This document shows positions 17,745 to 27,979 of a DNA stretch of 64,000 nucleotides, piece after piece. Below the pieces are notes generated by a model. It had not been told where the DNA came from. It did no database searches and saw only the letters and a list, made by a program, of their open reading frames with translations. The first letter of the stretch is position 1. Each line of letters opens with the position of its first letter. The position numbers were made by a program, and so were the translations under genes. This DNA is from Streptococcus equinus. GTDB lineage: Bacteria; Bacillota; Bacilli; Lactobacillales; Streptococcaceae. Where the stretch lies: NCBI RefSeq assembly GCF_900104225.1, contig NZ_FNJK01000002.1, positions 62,001 through 126,000 on the forward strand. The letters run 5' to 3'.

Positions 17745-18613
17745 TGGATAAAATAAGTAAAATTAGTCAAGCCATTCACCGTTATTATGAACAAAAAGAG
17801 CTGGTTTCGCCAGATTTGATTGAATCAATTTTATATTCTGTTGATGCTGGTGGAAAACGTATCCGTCCATTGATTTTTCTAGAATTACTAGAAGGATTTG
17901 GGGTGTCGTTGACAGATGCTCATTATGATGTGGCCGCTGCTCTTGAAATGATTCACACAGGTAGTTTGATTCATGATGACTTACCAGCTATGGATGATGA
18001 TGATTATCGTCGTGGACGTTTAACAAATCACAAAAAATTTGATGAAGCGACAGCGATTTTAGCAGGAGATAGTCTCTTTTTAGACCCATTTGATTTGGTG
18101 GCAAATGCTGCGCTACCAGCTGATGTTAAAGTTCGATTGATTGCAGAATTGTCGCATGCTTCAGGTACTTATGGCATGGTTGGTGGTCAAATGCTTGATA
18201 TGAAAGGTGAAGAGCGTAAGCTTAGCCTTTCAGAATTACAATTGATTCATGCTAATAAAACAGGAAAATTGTTGACTTTCCCTGTTGTGGCAGCTGGAAT
18301 TGTTGCTGGTCTTGCAGCTAAAGAACTTGCTGATTTACGTGAAGCTGGTAGCTTGATTGGGCTAGCTTTCCAAGTTCGTGATGATATTTTAGATGTGACA
18401 GCAAGCTTTGAAGAAATTGGAAAAACCCCAAAGAAAGATTTGCTAGCTGATAAGGCTACTTACCCAAGTTTGCTTGGTTTGGAAAAATCTTATGATATTT
18501 TGGAACAATCCCTTGATCAAGCGCTAGCGATTTTCAAAAACCTCTCAAAAACTCATGGATTACATGCAGAAAAAATCACAGAAATGATAGAAAGGTTACA
18601 ACTAAATGCCTAA
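17744..18613 (+). CDS. ispA: Farnesyl diphosphate synthase
   Basis: A short-chain trans-prenyl diphosphate synthase of 289 residues that condenses IPP with DMAPP and GPP, supplying farnesyl units for undecaprenyl phosphate. The first aspartate-rich motif is in HDDLPAMDDDDYRRG and the second in FQVRDDILD. GGKRIRP binds the diphosphate. It overlaps xseB by one base and tlyA by eight bases. Confidence 0.94.
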   Translation: MDKISKISQAIHRYYEQKELVSPDLIESILYSVDAGGKRIRPLIFLELLEGFGVSLTDAHYDVAAALEMIHTGSLIHDDLPAMDDDDYRRGRLTNHKKFDEATAILAGDSLFLDPFDLVANAALPADVKVRLIAELSHASGTYGMVGGQMLDMKGEERKLSLSELQLIHANKTGKLLTFPVVAAGIVAGLAAKELADLREAGSLIGLAFQVRDDILDVTASFEEIGKTPKKDLLADKATYPSLLGLEKSYDILEQSLDQALAIFKNLSKTHGLHAEKITEMIERLQLNA

Positions 18614-19430
18614 GGAAAGAGTTGATGTACTAGCCTATAAACAAGGGCTTTTCGAAACACGTGAACAGGCAAAACGTGGAGTAATGGCTGGTTTGGTTGT
18701 TAATGTTATTAACGGCGAACGTTATGATAAACCAGGTGAAAAAATTGATGATGCAACAGAATTGAAATTAAAAGGCGAAAAGCTCAAATATGTTAGCCGA
18801 GGTGGGCTGAAATTAGAGAAAGCTTTGCAAGTTTTTGGTATTTCTGTTGACGACCAAACAACAATTGATATCGGAGCTTCAACAGGTGGTTTTACCGATG
18901 TGATGTTGCAAAATGGTGCGAAATTAGTTTATGCGGTTGATGTTGGTACTAACCAATTGGTATGGAAACTTCGTCAAGATGAACGCGTTCGTAGTATGGA
19001 ACAATACAATTTCCGCTATGCTGAATTGGCTGATTTTACAGAAGGTCAACCAACTTTTGCTAGTATCGATGTTAGCTTTATTTCATTAAATTTGATTTTG
19101 CCAGCACTTCACAATATTTTGGCTGACAAAGGCCAGGTCGTGGCCCTTATCAAACCACAATTTGAAGCTGGGCGTGATCAAATTGGTAAAAATGGTATTA
19201 TTCGTGACAAAGCTGTTCACCAAAAAGTTTTGGAAACAGTGACAAGTTTTGCTGTCGATTACGGATTTACAGTTAAGGGGCTTGATTTTTCACCTATCCA
19301 AGGTGGCCACGGAAATATCGAATTTTTAGCTCATCTAGAAAAATCTGCTGACGCTCAAAATTTGGTAGCAACTGTGATTCCAGAAATTGTAGAAAAAGCG
19401 CATAAGGAATTTAAAGATGAAAAAGAGTGA
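18606..19430 (+). CDS. tlyA: TlyA family rRNA 2'-O-methyltransferase
   Basis: The 274-residue protein has an N-terminal S4 RNA-binding domain (ERVDVLAYKQGLFETREQAKRGVMAG) and a FtsJ/RrmJ-like methyltransferase domain with the SAM loop DIGASTGGFTDVML. By homology it methylates ribosomal RNA; older annotation calls it hemolysin A. It overlaps ispA and argR, consistent with its fixed place in this streptococcal operon. Confidence 0.92.
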   Translation: MPKERVDVLAYKQGLFETREQAKRGVMAGLVVNVINGERYDKPGEKIDDATELKLKGEKLKYVSRGGLKLEKALQVFGISVDDQTTIDIGASTGGFTDVMLQNGAKLVYAVDVGTNQLVWKLRQDERVRSMEQYNFRYAELADFTEGQPTFASIDVSFISLNLILPALHNILADKGQVVALIKPQFEAGRDQIGKNGIIRDKAVHQKVLETVTSFAVDYGFTVKGLDFSPIQGGHGNIEFLAHLEKSADAQNLVATVIPEIVEKAHKEFKDEKE

Positions 19431-19887
19431 ACGTTTAGAATTAATTAAAAAGATTGTTGCTGAAAATGCTGTTGAAACACAGCATGATTTACTAAAATTA
19501 CTTGAAGCTGAAGGGTTGACTTTGACTCAAGCTACCATTTCACGTGATATGAATGAAATTGGTATCATCAAAGTACCATCGGTTGATGGTCCTTATATTT
19601 ATGGCCTCTCAAAAGATAAAACAAAAAAAGTTGGGCAAGTATCTGTCCCAATTAAAAGCACTGTTCTTGCCGTTTCAGAGGAAACAGCAGGTCTTGAAAA
19701 TATGATTAACCTTGATGTTATTCCAGGAAATAGCCGTTTGATTAAACGTTTCTTGTTGGAAGACTTCAAGGATAGTCTTTTTAGTGTGATTGCTGATGAT
19801 GATAGTTTGTTAGTGGTTACAAAAACAGCTGAGGGTGCTGCAGCCATTCGCCAAGAAGTTCGTAAATGGATGACAGACCACAAATAA
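19417..19887 (+). CDS. argR: Arginine repressor ArgR/AhrC family
   Basis: A 156-residue arginine-responsive regulator with an N-terminal winged helix (TLTQATISRDMNEIGIIKVP contains the SRDM recognition helix) and a C-terminal hexamerisation/arginine-binding domain (PGNSRLIKRFLL and IADDDSLLVV). This is the position next to recN typical of Bacilli. Streptococci often carry several paralogues, so which genes this copy controls is not shown here, although an arginine-pathway gene lies at 5024. Confidence 0.92.
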   Translation: MKKSERLELIKKIVAENAVETQHDLLKLLEAEGLTLTQATISRDMNEIGIIKVPSVDGPYIYGLSKDKTKKVGQVSVPIKSTVLAVSEETAGLENMINLDVIPGNSRLIKRFLLEDFKDSLFSVIADDDSLLVVTKTAEGAAAIRQEVRKWMTDHK

Positions 19888-19900
19888 GAAAGGTCGTTCT

Positions 19901-21559
19901 ATGCTTTTAGAAATTTCCATTAAAAATTTTGCCATTATTGAGGAGATTTCCTTAACTTTTGAAAATGGCATGACAGTTTTGACAGGTGAAACTGGTGCAG
20001 GGAAGTCTATTATTATTGATGCCATGAACCTCATGCTTGGGGCACGTGCGAGTCTTGATGTCATTCGACACGGGGCTAATAAAGCTGAAATTGAAGGTCT
20101 TTTTTCGGTTGGTGAAAATCCTGCATTAACGCAAATTTTGGAAGAAAACGGCATTGAGGTGACAGAAGAACTTATTATTCGCCGTGAAATTTTGCAAAAT
20201 GGGCGTTCGATTGGTCGCATTAATGGTCAGATGGTTAATTTGACAACTCTTCGAGCTGTCGGGCAATATTTGGTTGATATCCATGGCCAACATGACCAAG
20301 AGGAACTAATGAAGCCCAATATGCATATTCGCATGCTTGATGAGTTTGGAGACGGTCATTTTGCTGCGGTTAAAAAGCATTATCAAGAACTTTTTGAAAG
20401 TTACCGTAGCTTACGTAAACGTGTTTTAACAAAACAAAAAAATGAACAAGAGCACAAAGCGCGTATTGAAATGCTGGAATTTCAAATTGCAGAAATTGAA
20501 GCGGCTGCCCTAAAATCAGGTGAAGATCAAGCCTTAAATCAAAAACGTGATAAATTGCTTAACCACAAGCATATCGCAGATACTTTAACAAATGCTTATG
20601 TCATGCTTGATGATGAAGAGTTTTCAAGTTTATCAAACATTCGCTCAGCCATGAACGATTTGATGACTTTGGAAGAATATGATGCCGATTTTAAAGAGAT
20701 GTCTGCTAACGTTTCTGAAGCCTATTACATTCTAGAAGAAGTTACAAAACATCTTGGTGATGTCATTGATGACCTTGATTTTGATGCTGGAAGTTTGCAA
20801 CAGATTGAAGCACGCCTAGAAGTGATTTACAGTATTACTCGTAAATATGGTGGCAGTGTTGATGATGTTTTAGATTATTACGAAAATATCACCAAAGAAT
20901 ATAATCTTTTGACTGGTAACGATGAGTCATCTGATGCTATGGAAAAAGAGCTCAAACGTCTGGAAAAAGAATTGATTGTTGCTGCTGAAAATCTAAGCAA
21001 GGAACGTCATGAACTTGCGAAAAATTTGGAAGCCGAAATTAAACAAGAATTAGCGGATTTGTACATGGAAAAAGCTGATTTTCAAGTTCAATTTACTAAA
21101 GGTAAGTTTAATCGTGATGGTAATGAAGCTGTTGAATTTTACATTTCAACCAATCCAGGTGAAGGTTTCAAACCTTTGGTTAAAGTGGCTTCTGGTGGTG
21201 AAATTTCTCGTTTGATGCTGGCGATTAAATCAGCCTTTTCACGTAAGGAAGATAAGACAAGTATTGTCTTTGATGAGGTTGATACTGGAGTATCTGGACG
21301 TGTAGCGCAAGCTATTGCTCAGAAAATCTATAAAATCGGTAGTCATGGTCAAGTTTTGGCGATTTCACACTTACCACAGGTGATTGCTATTGCTGATTAT
21401 CAATTCTTTATCGAAAAACGTAGTGATGAAAATACGACCGTTTCAACAGTACGTTTATTGACTGAAGAAGAACGTGTGGAAGAAATTGCTAAAATGCTTG
21501 CTGGTAGTGATATTACTGAAATGGCCCGCGAACAAGCGCGTGAGCTATTGAAGAAATAA
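19901..21559 (+). CDS. recN: DNA repair protein RecN
   Basis: RecN is an SMC-like ATPase for double-strand break repair. The 552-residue protein has Walker A TGETGAGKSIIIDA, a central coiled coil with HGQHDQEELM early on, the ABC signature SGGEISRLMLAIK and Walker B SIVFDEVDTGVSG, then ISHLPQVIA. It starts 13 bases after argR and ends the operon at a hairpin terminator. Confidence 0.97.
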   Translation: MLLEISIKNFAIIEEISLTFENGMTVLTGETGAGKSIIIDAMNLMLGARASLDVIRHGANKAEIEGLFSVGENPALTQILEENGIEVTEELIIRREILQNGRSIGRINGQMVNLTTLRAVGQYLVDIHGQHDQEELMKPNMHIRMLDEFGDGHFAAVKKHYQELFESYRSLRKRVLTKQKNEQEHKARIEMLEFQIAEIEAAALKSGEDQALNQKRDKLLNHKHIADTLTNAYVMLDDEEFSSLSNIRSAMNDLMTLEEYDADFKEMSANVSEAYYILEEVTKHLGDVIDDLDFDAGSLQQIEARLEVIYSITRKYGGSVDDVLDYYENITKEYNLLTGNDESSDAMEKELKRLEKELIVAAENLSKERHELAKNLEAEIKQELADLYMEKADFQVQFTKGKFNRDGNEAVEFYISTNPGEGFKPLVKVASGGEISRLMLAIKSAFSRKEDKTSIVFDEVDTGVSGRVAQAIAQKIYKIGSHGQVLAISHLPQVIAIADYQFFIEKRSDENTTVSTVRLLTEEERVEEIAKMLAGSDITEMAREQARELLKK

Positions 21560-21588
21560 AAAAGAAGCCTCAAGGTTTCTTTTTTTGT
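21556..21588 (+). terminator. Terminator of the xseA-recN operon
   Basis: AAAGAAGCC and GGTTTCTTT pair around a short loop, followed by TTTTTTT. Confidence 0.78.
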
Positions 21589-21695
21589 CGATAAGATAGC
21601 CATTTTATAAAATATCCCCCAACTGTTAAAAATTTGGTATAATGGTTGTTAGGATAAATTTTGATATAAAATTTTGAAAGTATATAGGATAAAAA

Positions 21696-22538
21696 ATGAG
21701 TAAAATTAAAATTGTTACAGATTCATCTTTAACGATTGAACCAGAATTAGTTGAAAAATATGATATTACAGTTGTGCCATTGTCAGTTATGATTGACGGT
21801 GTTGTCTATTCAGATAATGACATGAAAGAAGAAGGTAAATTCCTTAATATGATGCGCAATAGCAAGGAATTGCCTAAAACAAGTCAACCGCCAGTTGGTG
21901 TCTTTGCAGAAGTTTATGAAAATTTGATGAAGAATGGTGCTGAACACATCGTTTCTATTCACATTACGCATACTCTTTCAGGTACAGTTGAAGCAGCTCG
22001 TCAAGGGGCTAATCTAGCTGGAGCAGATGTCACTGTTATTGATTCAACATTTACTGACCAATGTCAAAAATTCCAAGTTGTTCAAGCTGCCAAATTAGCC
22101 CAAGAAGGTGGTAGCTTAGAAGAAGTTATTGCTAAAGTTGAAGAAGTTCGTCAAAAATCAGAACTTTTTATTGGTGTGTCAACGCTTGAAAATTTGGTAA
22201 AAGGTGGACGTATTGGACGTGTAACAGGTCTTCTTAGTTCACTTCTTAACATTCGAGTTGTTATGGAAATGGTTGATTGCGAATTAAACACAGTTATCAA
22301 AGGCCGTGGTGTTAAAACATTTAACAAATGGCTAGATAGCTTTATTGAGCATGCTTCTAGCACTGGTAAAAAGGTAGCTGAAATCGGTATTTCATACTGC
22401 GGAACAGCAGATATGGCTAATGGTTTCAAAGAAAAATTGCAAGTTTTGGGTGCACCAATTGCTGTTTTAGAAACTGGTTCAATCATTCAAACGCACACTG
22501 GAGAAGACGCTTTTGCGGTTATGGTACGCTATGAATAA
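21696..22538 (+). CDS. DegV family fatty-acid-binding protein
   Basis: The 280-residue protein is a DegV fold: [25 protein letters not shown] at the N-terminus, [29 protein letters not shown] and [19 protein letters not shown]. DegV/FakB-type proteins bind a fatty acid for phosphorylation by FakA. The specific acid is unknown. An extended -10 (TGG-TATAAT) lies upstream near 21640. It overlaps the SGNH hydrolase gene by eight bases. Confidence 0.9.
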   Translation: MSKIKIVTDSSLTIEPELVEKYDITVVPLSVMIDGVVYSDNDMKEEGKFLNMMRNSKELPKTSQPPVGVFAEVYENLMKNGAEHIVSIHITHTLSGTVEAARQGANLAGADVTVIDSTFTDQCQKFQVVQAAKLAQEGGSLEEVIAKVEEVRQKSELFIGVSTLENLVKGGRIGRVTGLLSSLLNIRVVMEMVDCELNTVIKGRGVKTFNKWLDSFIEHASSTGKKVAEIGISYCGTADMANGFKEKLQVLGAPIAVLETGSIIQTHTGEDAFAVMVRYE

Positions 22539-23379
22539 AAAAAAGAATTTTTTAACTGGGTTTGCTTTCTTTTTGGCAAGCCTTCTTCTGTTTATTGTCA
22601 TTTTTAATGTTTTAATTCCAAAGTCAGATTCGGAGTTGACGAAAAAAGATTTCTTGGCTCAAGAAGCCAAACAATTTCGTTATGTGGCTATTGGGGACTC
22701 TTTGACAGAAGGAGTCGGGGATACTACTAATCAAGGTGGATTTGTTCCAATTTTATCCCAAAGTTTAACAGAAACTTATAACTATCAAGTTTCATATAAC
22801 AATTATGGGGTTTCTGGAAACACCAGTCAACAGATTTTGACGCGAATGAAAGACAAGCAGGAAATCCAAAAATCCCTAGAAAAAGCGGATATGATGACCT
22901 TGACTGTTGGTGGTAATGATGTTATGGCGGTGATTCGTAAACATTTGACTGAATTATCCGTTTCAACTTTTAAGAAGCCAGCAAAATCATATCAAGATCG
23001 TTTACGCCAAATCATCGAGCTTGCTCGCGCGGAAAATGAAGACTTGCCAATCTATATTTTAGGAATTTATAATCCTTTTTACTTGAATTTCCCTGACATG
23101 ACGGAAATGCAAGATATTATCAACAATTGGAATGATGCTACTGAGACTGTAACAGAAGAATATGATAATGTTTACTTCGTTCCAATCAATGATCAACTTT
23201 ATAAAGGAATTGATGGTCAAGAAGGAATTGTGTCGACATCTGGTGACCAAACAACGGTTATCAATGATGCTTTATTCAGTGGAGATCATTTCCACCCAAA
23301 TAATATTGGCTATCAAATTATGTCAGATGTAACAATGGAGAAAATCAATGAAACTAAAAAAGAATGGAACAAAGACTAA
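22531..23379 (+). CDS. Membrane-anchored SGNH/GDSL hydrolase
   Basis: The 282-residue protein has an N-terminal membrane helix ([19 protein letters not shown]) and an extracytoplasmic SGNH esterase domain: block [13 protein letters not shown], block III GGNDVM, and the C-terminal [10 protein letters not shown] carrying the Asp-His pair. It resembles YpmR-type lipases/acylhydrolases; the substrate is unknown. Start ATG 22531 lies inside the degV 3' end. It overlaps the YpmS-like gene that follows. Confidence 0.88.
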   Translation: MNKKKNFLTGFAFFLASLLLFIVIFNVLIPKSDSELTKKDFLAQEAKQFRYVAIGDSLTEGVGDTTNQGGFVPILSQSLTETYNYQVSYNNYGVSGNTSQQILTRMKDKQEIQKSLEKADMMTLTVGGNDVMAVIRKHLTELSVSTFKKPAKSYQDRLRQIIELARAENEDLPIYILGIYNPFYLNFPDMTEMQDIINNWNDATETVTEEYDNVYFVPINDQLYKGIDGQEGIVSTSGDQTTVINDALFSGDHFHPNNIGYQIMSDVTMEKINETKKEWNKD

Positions 23380-23950
23380 TTGGTGGAAGTGGGCTTGCCT
23401 TCTCATTTTAGCGATTAATATTGCTTTTGTGGGAGTGATTGCTAGCCGCTTGATTCAAGTTAGAGAACCAGCAGCACAAAGTGTTAGCACTAAAAAAGTA
23501 AAAAGTGTTAAAGTGGGAACTATTTCAACAACACGTGAAGAACTGAATGATACCATTGCAGCTTATTTGAAAGAATATCAAACGAAAAATTCATCTTATA
23601 ATGTTTACGCAACCTCATCAGCGATTATGTTTGAAGGAACTTATACATTTTTAGGCTATGAAGTGCCACTCTACATTTATTTCCAACCTAGTCGTCTGGA
23701 ATCTGGAGCAATTCAGTTAAAAATTACATCATTTTCAGTTGGAACACTTACATTGCCAGAATCAGAAGTTTTAAAATACTTAAAATCAAGTGTCGACCTT
23801 CCGGATTTTGTTGAAATTTTGCCAAAAGAATCTGTCATTAACATCAATATCCAGAACATAAAAAATGATGCTGGTATCTTTTTGAAAGCGACAACAATTG
23901 ATTTAGTTGGAGATCAATTTAACTTTGATATTTACAAGAAAAACAGCTAA
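23348..23950 (+). CDS. YpmS family (DUF2140) protein
   Basis: A 200-residue single-pass membrane protein (WWKWACLLILAINIAFVGVIASRLI) with an extracellular beta-rich domain, matching the YpmS/DUF2140 family. Its function is unknown. The conserved pairing of degV, an SGNH hydrolase (ypmR) and ypmS in Bacilli supports both the call and a shared envelope role. The ATG lies within the end of the hydrolase gene. Confidence 0.85.
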   Translation: MKLKKNGTKTNWWKWACLLILAINIAFVGVIASRLIQVREPAAQSVSTKKVKSVKVGTISTTREELNDTIAAYLKEYQTKNSSYNVYATSSAIMFEGTYTFLGYEVPLYIYFQPSRLESGAIQLKITSFSVGTLTLPESEVLKYLKSSVDLPDFVEILPKESVININIQNIKNDAGIFLKATTIDLVGDQFNFDIYKKNS

Positions 23951-24044
23951 TTAAACGTTTAATACTTGACCTTAAGCCTATTTTTGGGTATCATAGACTT
24001 TGTTAAAGTGTTAACGCTTAGAAATTAATTGGAGGATTTGTTAA

Positions 24045-24320
24045 ATGGCTAACAAACAAGATTTAATCGCTAAAGTTGCAGAAGCAACTGAGCTTACTAA
24101 AAAAGATTCAGCAGCAGCTGTAGATGCAGTATTCTCAGCAATCGAAAGCTTCCTTTCTGAAGGCGAAAAAGTTCAATTAATCGGTTTTGGTAACTTTGAA
24201 GTTCGCGAACGCGCAGCTCGTAAAGGTCGTAACCCACAAACTGGTGAAGAAATTGAAATTGCAGCTTCAAAAGTACCTGCATTCAAAGCTGGTAAAGCAC
24301 TTAAAGACGCTGTAAAATAA
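24045..24320 (+). CDS. hup: DNA-binding protein HU
   Basis: The 91-residue histone-like protein begins [21 protein letters not shown] and contains [22 protein letters not shown], the DNA-bending arm of HU, and a C-terminal [12 protein letters not shown]. It bends DNA non-specifically and organises the nucleoid. A strong GGAGG ribosome site and a strong terminator fit high expression. Confidence 0.97.
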   Translation: MANKQDLIAKVAEATELTKKDSAAAVDAVFSAIESFLSEGEKVQLIGFGNFEVRERAARKGRNPQTGEEIEIAASKVPAFKAGKALKDAVK

Positions 24321-24327
24321 TTAAATA

Positions 24328-24381
24328 GAAAAGAACCTTGTCATATCAACATTTGTTGAGCCTGACGAGGTTCTTTTTTTT
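24328..24381 (+). terminator. Terminator of hup
   Basis: AGAACCTTGTCA pairs with TGACGAGGTTCT, with a long loop, and is followed by a T run. Confidence 0.88.
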
Positions 24382-24546
24382 TGCTCTTTTTTAAGTTTTG
24401 GGACAAGAAAGAGTATTCTACTTAGGTAAGTTTTACACTCGTGGTAAGTGTGATTCAGGTCTTTTATGGTATAATCAAGCATAGAAACATCGTGAAATCA
24501 TTAGTGATTTTAATGGTGATAAGAATACAAGGAAAGAGTTATAATC

Positions 24547-24744
24547 ATGGATAAATCACTTTTGCTAGTTGTTATTTTCTTAGGCGCTTTTTCACTCTTT
24601 AAAGCTGCTATGCTAATCATGGTAGGACTTGCTATGAAGCCCAAGGTAGATGAAAACGGAGAAATTCTGAAGCAAGAGGATGAAGCAGAAGACGACAAAA
24701 CAAATCCTGATGAAGATGACAGTGACTTTTGGGATAATTGGTGA
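24547..24744 (+). CDS. Small acidic-tailed membrane protein, unknown
   Basis: I do not recognise this 65-residue protein. It has one N-terminal hydrophobic segment (LLLVVIFLGAFSLFKAAMLIMVGLAM) and a strongly acidic C-terminal half rich in Asp/Glu, ending DSDFWDNW. AAGGAAAGAG upstream could be its ribosome site. It lies between hup and the hairpin repeat and appears to be a single-gene unit. Coding potential is supported by the sharp hydrophobic/acidic layout. Confidence 0.6.
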   Translation: MDKSLLLVVIFLGAFSLFKAAMLIMVGLAMKPKVDENGEILKQEDEAEDDKTNPDEDDSDFWDNW

Positions 24745-24752
24745 TGAAAAAA

Positions 24753-24840
24753 AACGTCCAGTGGACGTTTTTTTCATGAGCCAAGAAACAAGAGAGCGAG
24801 TTAGTGTCCAGTGGACGTTTTTTTCATGAGTTTAGAAATA
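24753..24840. repeat. Two-unit copy of the terminator-hairpin repeat, inverted
   Basis: GTCCAGTGGAC occurs at 24756-24766 and 24806-24816 (centres 50 bp apart), each followed by TTTTTTTCATGAG, with a linker containing AGAGAGCGAGTTAGT. This is the reverse complement of the unit at 16016-16137. The first copy also serves as terminator for the small membrane protein gene. The rest of the gap up to dtpT (24843-25035) is AT-rich and shows no further gene. Confidence 0.78.
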
Positions 24841-25035
24841 AGAAAACGGTTCAAGTTTATTGACTGCTTTTTTTATAATGGATAGTTGATTGAAGTAAAA
24901 AATAACGATATTAGAGTCAATAATGTCAGATATTTTGTATTTTTTGATATTTTTTAACATTTTTAAAAAAGCGCTTAATCTCCCAGAATAGCTAGACTTT
25001 TGTGAATTGACTTAATTTTTTAAATAAAAAATCTA

Positions 25036-25064
25036 TTGCCCAAATTGAAAAAAGTCTATATAAT
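25036..25064 (+). promoter_or_regulatory. dtpT promoter abutting the start codon
   Basis: TTGCCC, a 17-base spacer and TATAAT (25059-25064) form a promoter whose -10 ends 7 bases before ATG 25072, so the transcript would begin at or next to the start codon. Confidence 0.6.
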
Positions 25065-25071
25065 GGATGGT

Positions 25072-26556
25072 ATGGAAAAAAATAAAGAACAAACATTTTT
25101 TGGACAGCCTAAAGCTTTGTTTACTTTATTCCAAACAGAACTTTGGGAACGATTCTCGTACTATGGTATGCGTGCTATTTTAATTTACTACTTGTACGCA
25201 TCTGTTACTTCATCTAATGCAGGGTTAGGACTTCCTAAACCTCAAGCGATGGCTATTGTTAGTATCTATGGTGCTCTGGTATACCTTTCAGGTATTATTG
25301 GAGGATGGTTTGCGGACCGTGTTTTAGGTGCTTCACAAACGATTCTTGTGGGTGGTATCCTTATTACCCTTGGGCACATTGTTTTAGCAATTCCTTTTGG
25401 TTTAACATCTCTGTTTATTTCACTCTTCTTCATTATTTTGGGGACAGGGTTGTTAAAACCAAATATCTCTAATATGGTCGGTCATTTGTATGAACCAGAT
25501 GACCCACGTCGTGATACTGGATTTAATATTTTCGTTATTGGTATTAATATCGGTTCATTGCTTGCTCCTATCGTAGTAGGAACAGTTGGACAAAGTATTA
25601 ACTATCACCTAGGTTTCTCTCTTGCCGCTATTGGTATGGTATTTGCTCTGTTCGTTTATTGGTTTGGACGAATGAAGCAATTCCCAGAAATTGGAATGAA
25701 ACCTTCAAACCCATTGTCAAAAGATGAAAAACGAAGCTTGATTGTAAAATTAAGTATTGTCTTGGTAATCTGTCTTGTTGCTGGAGTACTACTTTATCGT
25801 GCAAATCCAGCAAATTTCGTTAATAACTTCATCAATATTCTTTCAACAGCGGGTATTGTTATCCCATTTATTTACTTTGTATTGATGTTTGCTTCGAAAA
25901 AAGTATCAAGCACAGAACGTAAACAATTGTTGGCATACCTTCCATTGTTCTTGTCTTCTATCGTTTTCTGGTTAGTAGAAGAACAAAGTTCAACGGTTAT
26001 TGCGGTTTGGGGTGAAACTCGTTCAAACTTGCATCCAAGTATCTTTGGTATTCAATTCTACATTGATCCTTCTTGGTATCAATTGCTTAATCCATTATTT
26101 ATCGTTGTATTGACACCTCTTTTTGTTTGGATTTGGAACAAAATGGGAGAACGTCAACCATCTGCGGTTACAAAATTTGGTTTAGGCTTACTGCTAACTG
26201 GTGTATCTTACTTTATCATGGCATTGCCTGGTATTCTATATGGAACAAATGGTCGAGTAAGCTTCATGTGGTTAGTTATTATGTTTGCCGTACAAATGGC
26301 AGGTGAATTGTTGATTTCTCCAGTTGGACTATCAGTTTCAACAAGACTTGCACCACTTGCTTTCCAATCTCAAATGGTTGCATTGTGGTTCTTGGCAGAC
26401 TCAACTTCACAAGCGGTGAATGCTTTGATTACACCTTACTTTACTAAAGAAACAGAAGTAGCCTTCTTTGGTATCTTAGGTCTTGTATGTTTTGGTATTG
26501 GTATTTTATTACTTCTTATCAAAAAACCAATTTTGAATTTAATGCGTAACAATTAA
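25072..26556 (+). CDS. dtpT: Di-/tripeptide proton symporter DtpT (POT family)
   Basis: A proton-coupled oligopeptide transporter with about 12-14 membrane helices. The POT signature [15 protein letters not shown] is near the N-terminus, and [14 protein letters not shown] is the second conserved motif. The start is placed at ATG 25072 (MEKNKEQT), giving 494 residues; an in-frame ATG at 25063 overlaps the -10 element and has no ribosome site. No Shine-Dalgarno is seen before either. It is monocistronic, with a terminator downstream. Confidence 0.93.
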   Translation: MEKNKEQTFFGQPKALFTLFQTELWERFSYYGMRAILIYYLYASVTSSNAGLGLPKPQAMAIVSIYGALVYLSGIIGGWFADRVLGASQTILVGGILITLGHIVLAIPFGLTSLFISLFFIILGTGLLKPNISNMVGHLYEPDDPRRDTGFNIFVIGINIGSLLAPIVVGTVGQSINYHLGFSLAAIGMVFALFVYWFGRMKQFPEIGMKPSNPLSKDEKRSLIVKLSIVLVICLVAGVLLYRANPANFVNNFINILSTAGIVIPFIYFVLMFASKKVSSTERKQLLAYLPLFLSSIVFWLVEEQSSTVIAVWGETRSNLHPSIFGIQFYIDPSWYQLLNPLFIVVLTPLFVWIWNKMGERQPSAVTKFGLGLLLTGVSYFIMALPGILYGTNGRVSFMWLVIMFAVQMAGELLISPVGLSVSTRLAPLAFQSQMVALWFLADSTSQAVNALITPYFTKETEVAFFGILGLVCFGIGILLLLIKKPILNLMRNN

Positions 26557-26617
26557 TAAATTTGGAGTTCTTCTTTTATCAACGAAGAATTTCTATGTCA
26601 ACTATAGGAGGTGGCAA

Positions 26618-26657
26618 TCCTAAAAAGGGTGAGGACAGTGTCCTCGCTCTTTTTGTT
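26618..26657 (+). terminator. Terminator of dtpT
   Basis: GAGGACA and TGTCCTC pair about a single base within a longer imperfect stem and are followed by TTTTTG. Confidence 0.8.
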
Positions 26658-26684
26658 TGTTAAAGTGAGAGGGAGATAGTCAGT

Positions 26685-26720
26685 CAAAAAACGTTTGAGA
26701 AAAACCTCAAACGTTTTTGA
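26685..26720 (-). terminator. Terminator of pyrDA
   Basis: AAAACGTTTGAG and CTCAAACGTTTT flank a short A-rich loop; T runs on both strands make it bidirectional. Confidence 0.82.
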
Positions 26721-26723
26721 GTT

Positions 26724-27659
26724 TTAGTCAATGTATTTTAATTTGCCACGGAAGTCTTCAAGTTTTTCATAGCCTTTTTCTTCCATGATGGCTTTTAGTT
26801 CATCAGTAATACGAGCAAAAGCAGCAGGACCTTCTTGGTGAAGAATTGTGCCTAGTTGAACCATACTTGCTCCACATAGAACGTGTTCAAAGGCGTCACG
26901 ACCAGTTTTGACACCACCTGTTCCGATGATTTGGATAGAAGGATTGAGACGTTTGTAAAAAGCGTGAACGTTAGCAAGAGCAGTTGGTTTGACATAATCC
27001 CCACCGATACCGCCAAAACCGTTTTTAGGCTTAATCACAACCGTTTCATCATCGACCACCAAACCATTTCCAACTGAGTTAATACAGTTGACGAAAGTGA
27101 GTGGAAATTGATTGAAGATAGCTGATGCACGATCAAAATGTGCGATATCAAAGTATGGAGGTAATTTAACTCCGAGAGGTTTTGTAAAGTAAGTAAAGAT
27201 ATCTTTTAAAATTCTTTCAGTTGTTTCAAAATCATAGGCAATTTGTGGTTTACCTGGGACATTTGGGCAAGAAAGGTTTAGTTCAACAAGTCCTTGATAA
27301 TCAGAATCTTGAACGGCTTTTAAAATAGTGTGTGTTTCTTCCTCAGACATGCCTACAAGTGACAAAAAGTGATTTTTGCTATTTGGTGTATTTTGGAGTT
27401 CTGTAACGTAGTCAAGATAATATTGGAAGCCATTGTTTGGGAGTCCCATAGAGTTAATTGACCCAAGCGCTGTATCAGCATAGCGTGGTTCAGGGTTACC
27501 TGGACGTGCAGCTAGTGTTCCAGTTTTTGTAACGAAAGAGCCTGCAGCAGAAGCCTCAATTTCGGCTAATTCTTCTCGTGTCATGCAGTAAACACCAGCG
27601 GCATTCATTAAACAGTTGTCAAAATCAAAAGTTCCAATTCTAGTTGCAGTTGAAACCAT
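26724..27659 (-). CDS. pyrDA: Dihydroorotate dehydrogenase, class 1A (fumarate-type)
   Basis: PyrDA oxidises dihydroorotate to orotate in pyrimidine synthesis, using FMN and fumarate, in the cytoplasm. The 311-residue protein has NAAG near the N-terminus, [20 protein letters not shown] with the catalytic cysteine of class 1[24 protein letters not shown] and [29 protein letters not shown] 27659 follows GGAGG by five bases. It stands apart from other pyr genes, as usual for the class 1A enzyme. Confidence 0.94.
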   Translation of the reverse strand: MVSTATRIGTFDFDNCLMNAAGVYCMTREELAEIEASAAGSFVTKTGTLAARPGNPEPRYADTALGSINSMGLPNNGFQYYLDYVTELQNTPNSKNHFLSLVGMSEEETHTILKAVQDSDYQGLVELNLSCPNVPGKPQIAYDFETTERILKDIFTYFTKPLGVKLPPYFDIAHFDRASAIFNQFPLTFVNCINSVGNGLVVDDETVVIKPKNGFGGIGGDYVKPTALANVHAFYKRLNPSIQIIGTGGVKTGRDAFEHVLCGASMVQLGTILHQEGPAAFARITDELKAIMEEKGYEKLEDFRGKLKYID

Positions 27660-27886
27660 AAAGTCCTCCAAAATCTATTATCACGCAATAATGAATTTTC
27701 TGATATTGCTAGTTACATTTTACTATTATGCTAAGGTGAAATCAAGTATTTTCCGAACGTTTTTTTATTTAGTGAGATAAACAGAAAGTTTTTAGTGCTA
27801 TTTCTATGCTTTTTTTGAATATTTTTCCATATTTTGACAGTAAAATATGAAAAAATGACCTAAAAAACGAATGTATTAGCTAATTC

Positions 27887-27952
27887 TTGAAATGTATACG
27901 TGAAAGTGATATAGTGATTACAGTAGAACATTTGAGTAATTGTTCAAATGTT
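27887..27952 (+). promoter_or_regulatory. Promoter and ArsR/SmtB operator of the metal-efflux operon
   Basis: TTGAAA (27887), a 17-base spacer and TATAGT (27910-27915) are followed by the inverted repeat AACATTTGA-N8-TCAAATGTT at 27927-27952. The repeat sits at the expected transcription start, where an ArsR/SmtB repressor would block transcription. Confidence 0.75.
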
Positions 27953-27979
27953 TTATAAAAAATATTGGAGAGATTTAAG

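Noticed and set aside
25063-25065. Earlier ATG for dtpT
   Set aside because: It overlaps the -10 TATAAT and lacks a ribosome site; ATG 25072 fits the promoter geometry and family N-termini better.
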